Source of the DNA: Acidocella sp.
GTDB lineage: Bacteria; Pseudomonadota; Alphaproteobacteria; Acetobacterales; Acetobacteraceae
Assembly: GCA_027308685.1 (NCBI GenBank)
Contig: DAIDEE010000007.1
Location: forward strand, 62,001 to 126,000
Direction of reading: 5' to 3'
DNA length: 64,000 nucleotides
Positions 24,610-34,500 of this stretch are shown in pieces. A program made the position numbers and the translations under genes. The number at the start of each line of letters is the position of its first letter. The first letter of the stretch is position 1. The notes under the pieces are model-generated. The model was not told where the DNA came from, searched no databases, and saw only the letters and a list, made by a program, of their open reading frames with translations.

Positions 24610-27198
24610 TCAGGGCTGGCCATTCATATCTTCGCTCGGATACCCTCCACGCGGACTATGTTCCAGAATAGAAAATATGGGGCGTAAAATAGCCATCTCA
24701 TAGGCAGTGCCTTCTGGAGTGCTTGAGTGGCTTAGGTGGTAGTAGTCATAACCCGCCGGCATGGGAGCGTGAACATAGATTAGCTGATCTGTGTTGCTAA
24801 ATGGCACAGGTACTGGCCGCGTGTCGATCATAATCAGGTATGATCGATCGTTCAGTAAGTGATTTTGAGCACTCAAGATCAGCCGGTTAAGGTCGATGTC
24901 TCTCGTAATTATGTGATAATATATTCTTGTTTCATGATCGGCCAATGCGCGCCAGTTTTGAATGGCATTAGCAAGATGGTTATGAAATTCTTGCAATGAG
25001 GATTCATCCCAGTCGGAGCGTCGAGCCAGAAAAAATGTAGCTCCTGATGGCTTATGTTCAATAATTTTACCGCCAACCGCTACAGTATTTGTCTCGAACT
25101 GTGCTTTGTCGACAAAAATATCAAAATCAGAATCTATGGCATTGATGGTGGCATCCTGAAGAAAGTCGCAAAAATCAAAAGGTATGGTGTTAGAAAAATT
25201 TTGTCGCTCGTTTCGTAAACCCCATCGACCAAGGATAATTGATGGCATGGTATTTTGTCCGAGTGGAATAATTTTTATATCTGAATCGTACAATTGTGCT
25301 TGATACAACAAGGCTTCATTTAAACGGAAGAAAACATTATCAAGTATCGATTCACCAACAAGTTGCTTAGCAGTGGTATCTGAGTGTGTTATCAAATTAA
25401 GAGCAGCTTCAAGATAAGAATGTTTGTTCAAAAAATTCAGAGCAGTTGCAAATAATTCTGGTTTTTGAGTGAAAATTTGCCAGTATAGAAAAATATAATC
25501 AAGCGCTTGTTTCCACAAGCCAGATTCGTAACGTGCAATCAAGGCAAGATGAATGACGATCCAACTAATAGGGTCGGCGGCGGGAGGAACAACAATACAA
25601 AAATGTACTGCCCGACTTATAGCTTCATTCCAGTGTGCGCTATAAGCGGCGACTTCTACCGACAATAAAAGAAGCTCTTTATTTCTAAAGTCGAGCACAG
25701 AATTGTTTATAAAAAAATTATTGGCGGCGTCATTGCCGTATTTAGTTCGGATTAGAGAAACATACTCAAGAGTCAAAATCTCGTCGCGTTCAAAACGCTT
25801 CATATATACGGCTAGAATGGACTCGAGTCCGGCGGTATCGCCGTTTTTACGAGATTCGTTCAGGGCAAGCATAAACGAATCACGTTGCTTGGTCTCAAAG
25901 CCTATAGCAGCCTCGGCACTTAATGGAATTTTCAATATCGAAATGATTTTCGACATAAAAGTCATTTCCCATTGAAAACCGTCATTTTTGCTGTAGCATG
26001 AAATTCCATCCCAAATAAAATCAGGGGGATAAGGTGCATGAACATAGCTCACTCTTGGCCGATTAGGGTATTTGGTTGGTGTTTTAAGTACGTCTATGAT
26101 CAATAAATGCGAGTCATCATCAAGCAGGCAGCGTTCAGCGATATCAATTATTGCTGCTAAATCTCCGGCACCACAAAACGAAAATATATACAACTTACGC
26201 TTCCCGAGAATCCGTCCATTCTGCCAGTTCTCGATGCGTCTTGAAATACGGTCGAAAAAGTGAGACTGCTTTTGATCGTCAAAAAAACTTGCCCGATCAT
26301 GAAAAAATGTTGCTCCAGTTTGAATATGTCGAGGCATATTGCAGCGACCAAAGCCTTTAACAAATTCAAAATTTTGCTGTTTTCTAAATTCAACGAAATT
26401 ATTTTCGATCGATTCTCCGGCTGTGTTATTATAAAACATAGCACGGTCCATCAGAGTTAAATCACTGGTATGGGCGCGTGAACCCCTTAAGCCCCAAGGA
26501 CCGCCGACTAGATAGGGCATGCAGTTTTGCCCGATTCCAAATACGCGAGTACCAGTTGCCTCAACCAAATCATGAACTTGTAAAGCCAAATTCGTCCTAA
26601 GAGTTAAATTACTGCGGCTTTCAGCCGATAATTTTGCCCAAGCTTGAGGCTTTGATTGGCTCAGTAATTCTTTAACTTTATTGTTCAAAAACAATTTCGC
26701 GTAGTAGTGAATACCTACTGGAAGTATTTCTGGATAGGTGGTGAAGTTGTTCCAATTTTCATCGAGAACAAATTCCAAATTATCAAACAACCCAATCTCC
26801 CAAAGCAAATCTATTTCAATCACTAAGCTCTGCCATGCTTCTGGGTAATCAGGAGGCGGAAAGGTTTCGCGGAACGCCCGGCCACGCCGAATAGCGTTCA
26901 TATGTTCTTTCATGCTGTCGGCAACAAAGGCCGCGTGCAGGGTCCAGGCTTTATTGATATGAAAGTCTTTGGGATTACTTTTTGCAGCATGTCCCAATAT
27001 TTCATCCGCGTCATATGGCCGATTTAACTTCATTAAACCGTTGGCGTATTCCCATGCTACACGAGTGTCATTAGGAAATTTTTCAATCAATCGTTGAAAT
27101 TTTTCAATGCTGTCTTCATAATCACCATCTTCCCGCAAGTCGATGGCTTCAGTTAGCAGTTCATTATAGTCAGTAGTTACGTCTGTCGTACCAGTCAT
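24610..27198 (-). CDS. TPR-like protein with a duplicated DUF1796-like domain
   Basis: An 862-residue protein. Residues 1 to about 140 look like TPR helices. A domain of about 200 residues occurs twice, near 219-425 and 648-850. Shared landmarks are GQNCMP / GQNTMP, G-x-WGLR, GATFF-x-x-R, an IENW/IQNW helix, a LL-x-D-x-S-x-L-x-x-ID strand and YVHAPYP / YVHAPMP. This pattern resembles DUF1796, a putative papain-like cysteine peptidase family; the nucleophile-position Cys is Thr in the second copy, so that copy may be inactive. Residues 430-640 are helical repeats. Family assignment is tentative. It overlaps the FkbH gene stop-start by 4 bp and is AT-rich. Confidence 0.55.
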   Translation of the reverse strand: MTGTTDVTTDYNELLTEAIDLREDGDYEDSIEKFQRLIEKFPNDTRVAWEYANGLMKLNRPYDADEILGHAAKSNPKDFHINKAWTLHAAFVADSMKEHMNAIRRGRAFRETFPPPDYPEAWQSLVIEIDLLWEIGLFDNLEFVLDENWNNFTTYPEILPVGIHYYAKLFLNNKVKELLSQSKPQAWAKLSAESRSNLTLRTNLALQVHDLVEATGTRVFGIGQNCMPYLVGGPWGLRGSRAHTSDLTLMDRAMFYNNTAGESIENNFVEFRKQQNFEFVKGFGRCNMPRHIQTGATFFHDRASFFDDQKQSHFFDRISRRIENWQNGRILGKRKLYIFSFCGAGDLAAIIDIAERCLLDDDSHLLIIDVLKTPTKYPNRPRVSYVHAPYPPDFIWDGISCYSKNDGFQWEMTFMSKIISILKIPLSAEAAIGFETKQRDSFMLALNESRKNGDTAGLESILAVYMKRFERDEILTLEYVSLIRTKYGNDAANNFFINNSVLDFRNKELLLLSVEVAAYSAHWNEAISRAVHFCIVVPPAADPISWIVIHLALIARYESGLWKQALDYIFLYWQIFTQKPELFATALNFLNKHSYLEAALNLITHSDTTAKQLVGESILDNVFFRLNEALLYQAQLYDSDIKIIPLGQNTMPSIILGRWGLRNERQNFSNTIPFDFCDFLQDATINAIDSDFDIFVDKAQFETNTVAVGGKIIEHKPSGATFFLARRSDWDESSLQEFHNHLANAIQNWRALADHETRIYYHIITRDIDLNRLILSAQNHLLNDRSYLIMIDTRPVPVPFSNTDQLIYVHAPMPAGYDYYHLSHSSTPEGTAYEMAILRPIFSILEHSPRGGYPSEDMNGQP

Positions 27199-28967
27199 AC
27201 TGCTTCAATTGCTATGAGGTCTATCAAATCATCAACAGGTTGCTCGACCGCCCGTCGCCATGTCTTTGCATGAACAATTTCAACGAAGCCAAGCCGCGGA
27301 TACAAATCAGCGACAACTCCGTTTTTTGTTGTTGGCTCATACACGCCGGCGATGCTCGAAAGTCCGAGCGCCTTAGCCTCTACGATCAATGCGCGCAGCA
27401 TAAATTGCTCAAGCGTACGGGAGAACACACGGCAACTCATCAACCAGCTTTCAATGACCAAACTATCGCCATCGATCACGCCGATGAGGCTCGCAACCAA
27501 GCCATGATCGCCAAATTTGTCAGCCAGGGTGGCACCGAGCACAATGGCATCAGGCCGTGCCGCGAACGCTTGAATCGCGGCATCATTGTAGCGCCTCGTG
27601 GTAAGGTTGAACTGGTTGGTTTTACCCTCAAGTTGGGCAATGCGCGCCAGTGCGGCGCCCTCGGCCCTGAATATTTTGCCTTTCATATCAAGACTGGCAA
27701 GAAAGCTCGGCAGGTCGGTGGCATCACCCTGTGCCGCCGCCGCTTCAGCCCGTGCCTGATAGGCCTGGCCGCGGGCGAGGTCTTCGGGGCTTAGCCCCTG
27801 GCTGGCAAACCAGTAACCCTCATCCAGCTTTGCGATAAAAGCCGCCGGGTCTTCACCTAGTTCAATGACTGTGATTTCCGGCAATTCAGCCCGTACCAAG
27901 GCACATTCAGCCGGGTTGTCATCAACAAACACAAAGGAATCGATACCAAGATTAAGCTGGCTGGCAATGCGCCTCAACCCGCCGGCTTTATCTGTCCAGG
28001 CACATTCAAAGGCGGCAAAGTCGCTGCGTTTTAGCACTGCGTGCGGATGTGTGAAGCCTGCCGCAGCAATTTCGGGAGCGTTTTTACTGCATACGGCCAG
28101 CACAACCCCACGGGCAGCGAGGGCACGAATATAGGTTTGAAACGCCCTGAAGGCTTCACCCTTGGGCGTGTCTGGCCCTAATTGTAGTCCATCAACCCCG
28201 TCATCGCCAATCACGCCACCCCATAGAGTGTTATCAAGATCAACGGCGAGGAGTTTTTTACTGCGGCCAGTGGCTTGCCGCAAAGCGGCGCGAAACCGCA
28301 CGCAATACTCAGGGATGTCCTTTTGCGAAAATGGCAGCTTGGCTGCAAACCAGGCGGAGGCATCCTCAGCCAGACCCTCGGTATCGAGAAAAATAATATC
28401 CGGCCCCGCTTCAAGCATTTTAGTACGCAAGGCGTGGATTTGCGCCAGTGGACTGGCGGGCGCTCGTAATTCCGCAATCGCGCTAAAGCGGGAGGTGGGT
28501 AGAGTCGGCAGGTGGTGAATAATTCGCCGGTCAGGAGCGGTTTTTCGCAAACCATCCCAAAAACTCCGGCAGGCAGCCATTTTTGCATCGAGGATTTTCG
28601 CAACATCCTCAGCCGGCGTGGAGAGCGCGATGTCGGCTACCCAGTCGCGCCAGGTTGTTGCCACCACAACCAGATGAGGGGCAAATTTATGCAGCCCCGA
28701 TCCGGCATCGAGGGCCTCCTGCTGCCAAGCGCCAAACGGGGCCTGATATGTAACCGGCGCCAAACCCTCCAAGGCTGCGCCTACGGCACAAGCGCGCGCT
28801 ATCAGGTCGGTGGTAACCGCACCGGCCAAAGCAATTTTGTAGGTGCCATGTTTGGCGGCTAACAGCCGTGTGCCATGAACAAAAATATCAACTGGCTTTG
28901 GTGTGATAATTGGCCCGAGGGCGGCACGAACGAGATTCATTGTTTCGAGGCCGTCCATATCGGTCAT
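27195..28967 (-). CDS. FkbH-like protein (HAD-IIIC phosphatase + GNAT-like domain)
   Basis: A 590-residue protein with an N-terminal SGNH-like region (about 1-220), a HAD domain with the nucleophile motif DLDNTLWGG near residue 243 and FVDDNPAECALVR, and a C-terminal GNAT-like acyltransferase domain (about 415-565, LEGKTNQFNLTTRRY, IESWLMSCRVFSRTLEQFML). FkbH proteins load a three-carbon unit from 1,3-bisphosphoglycerate onto an acyl carrier protein as glyceryl-ACP. The ACP gene sits directly upstream, overlapping by 1 bp (TAATG), so the two surely act together. Unlike its AT-rich neighbours, this gene has typical GC-rich composition. Confidence 0.88.
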   Translation of the reverse strand: MTDMDGLETMNLVRAALGPIITPKPVDIFVHGTRLLAAKHGTYKIALAGAVTTDLIARACAVGAALEGLAPVTYQAPFGAWQQEALDAGSGLHKFAPHLVVVATTWRDWVADIALSTPAEDVAKILDAKMAACRSFWDGLRKTAPDRRIIHHLPTLPTSRFSAIAELRAPASPLAQIHALRTKMLEAGPDIIFLDTEGLAEDASAWFAAKLPFSQKDIPEYCVRFRAALRQATGRSKKLLAVDLDNTLWGGVIGDDGVDGLQLGPDTPKGEAFRAFQTYIRALAARGVVLAVCSKNAPEIAAAGFTHPHAVLKRSDFAAFECAWTDKAGGLRRIASQLNLGIDSFVFVDDNPAECALVRAELPEITVIELGEDPAAFIAKLDEGYWFASQGLSPEDLARGQAYQARAEAAAAQGDATDLPSFLASLDMKGKIFRAEGAALARIAQLEGKTNQFNLTTRRYNDAAIQAFAARPDAIVLGATLADKFGDHGLVASLIGVIDGDSLVIESWLMSCRVFSRTLEQFMLRALIVEAKALGLSSIAGVYEPTTKNGVVADLYPRLGFVEIVHAKTWRRAVEQPVDDLIDLIAIEAV

Positions 28968-29221
28968 TATATTTTGCTCACCAGCAAGGCTTCGAGGTCT
29001 GCAAAGCTTTTAATCTCTCCAATTCGGTCATAACCCAAGGATATGCTCATATCTTCTTCGGTCAGCATAAACAGAGTCAATGTGGCAATCGAGTCCCAGC
29101 CTTGCACGGTTTCCATGGTGGCCGAAGGGGCCTCCTGAAGATCAAGGTCCGGAAACGCGCTGACAAAAACACGGCTAAGGCGTTTACGGATCCGCTCGGG
29201 GGTAAGTGTGCTACCAGACAT
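28967..29221 (-). CDS. Acyl carrier protein
   Basis: An 84-residue four-helix carrier protein. The phosphopantetheine site is Ser44 in GWDSIATLTLF, matching the DSL/DSI motif of carrier proteins, and helices III-IV (YDRIGEIKSFADLEALLV) follow. It is the likely partner of the FkbH protein encoded 1 bp into its stop codon. It is not the housekeeping fatty-acid ACP, which would carry DSLD and sit near fab genes. Confidence 0.88.
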   Translation of the reverse strand: MSGSTLTPERIRKRLSRVFVSAFPDLDLQEAPSATMETVQGWDSIATLTLFMLTEEDMSISLGYDRIGEIKSFADLEALLVSKI

Positions 29222-29256
29222 TCATTTTCTCCATAAATTCAGATGATTGTTGCATA

Positions 29257-30741
29257 TTAAGGCCAGTTGGGGATGATGGTCCGAAAAACAATCTGCATGG
29301 CTTCCAGCGGTTCTCCGCCTTCTGAAAAACAACCGGCTTCACCTTTTGTTTGTATGAGACCTTCTCGTCCGGCAAAGCTGCCGATGCAAACAGCTTCATA
29401 ACTCAGAGCCAATTTGCCTTTTAATCGAACTGAAAAACCAAATATCTCTCGGTGCTCGCCGCGCGAGCCTACATAGGAACCATTAGGCGCCCAGTCACTC
29501 CAGCTTCCATCTCCGAGACGTGCGCGATATTCAACCTCAAACAGATTTTCTTCCAGACAATCCAGCGAAAAACCCTGAATGGTTGTTGTTTTACTACCTG
29601 GAACCCCACAAACGAGGTGTCCCCGGCGTGTGCCGGGCACAGCGTTTGTTTCAGAGACAAAATCACCTTTGAATGAAAAATGCGCGGTCAGCTTAGCGGG
29701 CCACAAACAATCTTCCAGAGAGTCTGGGGTGAGGGGGATTCTATAATTGAATTTATCAGAAATTGCCTCAACGCTACCGCCAACGCCAAAATCATAGCGG
29801 CGCAAAAGCCCTTCGCCGGGGCAATTATACACATAATGTTCGGTGGTTGGCTTGCCGGTGCGGCAAAATGCTTCAAAACAGGCCAAATTTGAAAATGTAG
29901 ATATACTGGTTCCAATAAACGTCGGTGCACGAACAGCCATTTCAAAATCGAGGATTGAAAGTTCCAATAATGAAAGGCCGGCCAATTCTTCAGCAGAGAG
30001 AAAGTCTGATTTCCAAACCAGAAAAACCCCAAATTTCTTTAGAGTTGTTGCTCGAATTTCCTCTTTAGGGACGGGCAAATTGGCTTCGTCGCAAACAACG
30101 TATATTTGTCGTCCCACAACGTCGAGCGACTGTGTGGTTTTGAGCATAATGTCATAGAACGTAAGAGCGTAATCATTCCGTTTTTCCGGATAGTGTTCGC
30201 CATAAACTTTTGCAACGTCGAGCCAATCTTTCTCGATCCTGAGTTGGCTGACGACTGATATTTTACTCTGGGCGTAAACAGCCTTTGTGAGCTTCTTGAA
30301 AACATCAGTTTGAGTTACATGAGGCTCTAAATTGCGAAAAAACTGGCAGGTGAATTCATCGAGCCCGCCAGCACCTTTTAAGGCACGCCAGCCTAAGGTA
30401 CTGGTACCTGCAATAAAGGAGTGCCAGCCGTTCTCAGTCTCGATGGGAGGTTGGTCCAGAATTGTCACCCCAAAAGCCTCAGCGAAATTTTTCAGCTTTT
30501 CAACGGAATAAATTTTTGAGAACTCGATTTTTTGATGAGTTCCGTTGGTGGCGTCAAAACTGGCCATATTGGGTAAGACGACATCCCGATGTTGCAGGTA
30601 AGCTTTTTCAAAAAGCGCGTACAAAGCATATTTTTGATTGTTCAGCCCGAGTCCAAGTTCAGGGTACCCTAGGGGAGAGTTGTCTGCCGACGTCTCAAAT
30701 TGGTCAGAATCGCCATCCAAAATCGCCATTTGCCCCTGCAT
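29257..30741 (-). CDS. O-fucosyltransferase-like protein with C-terminal ChW-like repeats
   Basis: A 494-residue protein not closely matching a characterised enzyme. The N-terminal GLGLNNQKYALYALFEKAYL followed by RDVVLP, and later LDFEMAVRAPTFIGTSISTF, resemble the start and the nucleotide-sugar-binding end of GDP-fucose O-fucosyltransferase folds. Residues about 400-442 (EVEYRARLGDGSWSDWAPNG ... GFSVRLKG) look like a ChW (hydrophobic, conserved Trp) repeat, and 446-487 (YEAVCIGSFAG ... PLEAMQIVF) like a second. ChW repeats are mainly known from Gram-positive extracellular proteins. No signal peptide is seen. It sits 35 bp upstream of the ACP-FkbH pair. Function is inferred only. Confidence 0.55.
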   Translation of the reverse strand: MQGQMAILDGDSDQFETSADNSPLGYPELGLGLNNQKYALYALFEKAYLQHRDVVLPNMASFDATNGTHQKIEFSKIYSVEKLKNFAEAFGVTILDQPPIETENGWHSFIAGTSTLGWRALKGAGGLDEFTCQFFRNLEPHVTQTDVFKKLTKAVYAQSKISVVSQLRIEKDWLDVAKVYGEHYPEKRNDYALTFYDIMLKTTQSLDVVGRQIYVVCDEANLPVPKEEIRATTLKKFGVFLVWKSDFLSAEELAGLSLLELSILDFEMAVRAPTFIGTSISTFSNLACFEAFCRTGKPTTEHYVYNCPGEGLLRRYDFGVGGSVEAISDKFNYRIPLTPDSLEDCLWPAKLTAHFSFKGDFVSETNAVPGTRRGHLVCGVPGSKTTTIQGFSLDCLEENLFEVEYRARLGDGSWSDWAPNGSYVGSRGEHREIFGFSVRLKGKLALSYEAVCIGSFAGREGLIQTKGEAGCFSEGGEPLEAMQIVFRTIIPNWP

Positions 30742-30811
30742 GATATCAAAATCGAATATATTGCGGATAGCATTAGCAGGGGGCTGTTTCCAGGGGGTTA
30801 GGCTTTATGTA

Positions 30812-31210
30812 TCACCCCGCCGCGAAGGTCCGTGGCCTACCCTCGGCATCAATAGCCACAAACGTAAACACCGCGCGTGTCACCCGGTATTCTTCCTCGG
30901 TGATCCGCGCCCGCCGCCAGGCTTCAACGTTGATCTTCATGGACGTGCGGCCCTGTGAGAGTAATTCACAGTAAACGCTCACCTCATCGCCGATTTTCAC
31001 CGGGCGCAGGAAATTCATTGCATCCGCGGAAACGGTCACGCATCGGCCGTGTGACACCCGAGACGCCAGGTTGCCGGCCGCCAGATCCATCTGGCTCATC
31101 AACCAGCCGCCGAAAATATCGCCATTGGCGTTGGAATCGGCGGGCATGGCGATGGTGCGGATCATCGGGATGCCGGCCGGCGGGTGTTCCGCCGGCGTGA
31201 GAGGCGTCAT
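30812..31210 (-). CDS. Acyl-CoA thioesterase (YciA-like hotdog)
   Basis: A 132-residue hotdog-fold acyl-CoA thioesterase. The motif MPADSNANGDIFGGWLMSQMDLAAG, with the conserved NxxGDIFGGWLMSxMD block and catalytic Asp, identifies the YciA/BACH group. It hydrolyses a range of short to long acyl-CoAs in the cytoplasm. It lies 2 bp downstream of trxA and is probably cotranscribed with it. Confidence 0.92.
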   Translation of the reverse strand: MTPLTPAEHPPAGIPMIRTIAMPADSNANGDIFGGWLMSQMDLAAGNLASRVSHGRCVTVSADAMNFLRPVKIGDEVSVYCELLSQGRTSMKINVEAWRRARITEEEYRVTRAVFTFVAIDAEGRPRTFAAG

Positions 31211-31212
31211 GC

Positions 31213-31530
31213 TTACAGGCTTTTCTCGATCCAGGCTTTTAGGGCACTTTTTGGGGCAGCGCCTACCTGGGTGGCGGCTGGTTTGCCGTCCTTGAAGATG
31301 ATCAGCGTGGGGATGCCGCGGACACCAAACTGGCTGGGGGTGAGGGGGTTTTCGTCGATGTTTACCTTCACAATATCGAGTTTGCCAGCGTATTCAGTCC
31401 CCAGTTCTTCGAGGGAAGGCGCAATGGCACGGCAGGGGCCGCACCATTCGGCCCAAAAATCCACCAGTACCGGGCCGGAGGATTTGAGTACGTCAACAGC
31501 GAATGTTTCGTCGGTTACAGGTTTGCTCAT
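31213..31530 (-). CDS. trxA: Thioredoxin
   Basis: A 105-residue classical thioredoxin with the redox pair Cys30-Gly-Pro-Cys33 in [16 protein letters not shown], and the cis-Pro loop [12 protein letters not shown]. It reduces cytoplasmic disulfides using thioredoxin reductase. It follows addA after a 53-bp gap, an order conserved in alphaproteobacteria. Confidence 0.97.
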   Translation of the reverse strand: MSKPVTDETFAVDVLKSSGPVLVDFWAEWCGPCRAIAPSLEELGTEYAGKLDIVKVNIDENPLTPSQFGVRGIPTLIIFKDGKPAATQVGAAPKSALKAWIEKSL

Positions 31531-31583
31531 GATAAGGTCCTAAAATTGCGTTGCCGTGAACATGGCGGGAATGGTTGCGTTGA

Positions 31584-34500
31584 TCAAGCGCTTCGGCTGG
31601 TTTCAGATGGCTGCGCATTCCCCGGCGCATGGCGGGCCAAAAGAGCGGCGGAGACTGGCATGACAACCGCGTTCTCGGTCCATATCAACAGGCACGAAAT
31701 ATGTTTTGCGGGAAAAATTTGGCCTAAAACCGCTTGGTAGGCGGCCAATTGGCGCAAATACGCGGGTGGAATGGCGTCTGGACCCTTGGGCGGGAGGCGG
31801 TCGGTTTTATAGTCGGCAATCAAAATGGCAGTGTCACTTATGACCAACCGGTCCACCAATCCGCCGATTTCGACATCGCCTAAAACGCCAGCGAGAGGAA
31901 CCTCCGCCTTAGAGCCAGGGCCAAATAAAGGCGCAAGATCAGGCTGTTGCAGAATATTCAGCACTGAATCGAGCACTTGGCTCTGCAACGTAGCGCTCAA
32001 CCCCGCGCCTGGCTGGGCGAGATATTTCCGGCCCGCCTCGGGTCGCTCGGATGCTGTAATGTCAGGTAAATGTTGCAGGAGTGCATGGACACACCGGCCT
32101 CTTGCCAGCGCAGTCGTTCGGGCTTCACGTGCCGCCAGCAAGCCATCGCCCAAGGGAGAGGCTGCTGTAGCCCGCTTCGCCGGGTCTTCAGTATTTCGGC
32201 TCGGTGCCAGGGGTTCGGGCCTTGTGGTCTCGGCACTCGGTGGCACCGCTCGCCAATCGGGCGCAGCCCCGGTCCAAGGGGGCAATTTTGTTTTTGTGCT
32301 ACCCTCGCGCACTTCAGCGCGGTCAGGCCTCGCGGTTTGTGGGACTATATAAGCGTGCACCCCAGCAGCATCGGGCGGAGCCCCCATGGCCAAAAAAGCT
32401 GATTTCACAAAATTGTACCAACAACCGGCCACCGGGGTTTGTCGGCCTTCAGCGCCGCAGACGATCAACTCATCTTCGGCGCGCGTGAGCGCTACATAAA
32501 GCAGCCTGTTGTATTCAGCTAATTGACTGACCTTATTTTCAGTTGCCGCCGTGGTAACAGCTTCTGAGCGTAATTCGGTACGCGGACAAAAGATGGGTAC
32601 GGCGATATTCTGTTGTGGCACGGGCAGGCGGAACAAAGTCTCTCGTGGTTTGGGGACGGTTGTGGTGTCTGGCAAAATTACGATCGGGGCTTGCAAGCCT
32701 TTTGCCCCATGAATGGTCATAATGCGCACCATATCTCCGCCGGCTTCGGCCTCACGTTTAATTGAAGCCCCGGATTGCCGAAGTGAGGCGACAAAATGCT
32801 GCAACGAAGCCGGATTGTTGCGCGAATGCGCCTGGGCTTCAGCCAGCATCTCATCGATCGGCTCAGCAGCTTCCGGACCCAGCCGTTGCAACAGTTTGGC
32901 TCGCCCGCCAAGTGGCCCCAGTGCTTCTGACAACAAAGCATAGGGTGAAATATAATCAACCTGCTGCAGTAATGTTTGGAAAAATCCTACCGCCGCCGCC
33001 CAGTCGGGTCGTTCAATCCGGCGGGCAAATAATGCTGCCACCAAGCTGTTCTTGCGACCCAGCGCCAGAGACATGAGGCTTTCATCGGACAGTCCACCGA
33101 GCGGAGATACTAAAAATTGTCCAAACGCCAGATCATCGCGCGGTAGCAGCAGCGCATCACATAGCGCCAGCAAATCACTGACGGCTTGTTGCTCGGGTAG
33201 TACCATGCGATCGAGACCGGCGATCGGAATATCGGCAGTTTTGCACGCCCGTGTAATAGCTGTGACAAGTTCATCTCGTTTTCGAACCAAAATCAGAAAA
33301 TCGCCGGGGGTCACTTTGCGATGACGGCTTGGCAAAAGTACGCCAGATGTAAGTGACGTTTTAATATGTGCCGCAATCTGGGCAGCGAGCGCGGTTTTAG
33401 CCGATTCAGCCAGGGCGTAATCATCAGGGACATCCCACGCCGCCAGCGCATCTGCCGTGGCGGGTTTGCTCAAGGGCCAAAGTGCGGCCTTACCGGCTTG
33501 GCCAATCCGGCTTACTTGGTGGTGAAGACTGCCTGGCTTGCAAACGCCTTCACAGGCTGTCCCTTGGGCGAACACCGCATCGACAAGTTTCAAAATGGGT
33601 TCTGTTGAACGAAATGAAACCGAAAGCTGGCCATCCAGCCATTGTTGCCCGGCTGATGTTACCTTGTCTCGAAATGCTTTGCGATAAGTTTGAAAACTTT
33701 CAAGATCAGCGCCTTGAAATGAGAAAATTGATTGCTTTGGATCGCCAACCGCAAAAATACTACGGTGGAGATCGCGTGCGCCTTTACCTGCGAAAAATTC
33801 TCCGGCAATCGCATCAGCAATTTGCCACTGAGCGGGTGCGGTATCCTGTACCTCATCCAAAAGTAAATGGTCGATACCCCCATCGAGCTTATATAGTATC
33901 CAGGCAATATCCTCGGGCTTTTTGAATAAATCCAGCGTGATTGTAATCAAATCAGTGTAGGCCAGCATCGCTTGCTCAGCTTTTTTGGCGCCATCAACTT
34001 GCAGGATCGGCGCCACGAGTGCGAGCAGGTGCGCATTGAAGGAAGCCAACCTAGCCGCGCGGCGGGCTTCCTCAATCGCTTCGATCCGCGCATGCTCAGC
34101 ATCAAGTTCCATGAACAGCGCATCGCGTTCACCAGTCAATTTTTTACCGAGGTAGCCGGTTAATACCCGCCTGGTACCCTTGCCGGTAAAATGGGCGCCG
34201 ATCCATTCTGCCCATTCAACCTGCCGCGTGCCATGATCCTGGGCCAGCCAGTTCAGGCATTCCTGCGCCCATTTTGCGCCGCTGGGATTACCTAATTCTA
34301 CGAACCGGCTGAACGCGCGGATTAAATGAGGTTCTCGCGGTAGGGTCGCGGCTTCGATGAGAATTTGCTCTTGTGTCGTATCAGGCGCATTCAAAGCCGC
34401 CCGTTGCATGGCGATAATTGCATCAAGGGTGAACTGCTGCAATAAGGAATGAATTTCATTTTCATTGGCGAACTGAGCGACCAGCGCGGCAAATTCAACC

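Noticed and set aside
24610-30741. Treating the ACP-FkbH unit as a polyketide cluster
   Set aside because: No ketosynthase, acyltransferase or other polyketide domains occur in the window.
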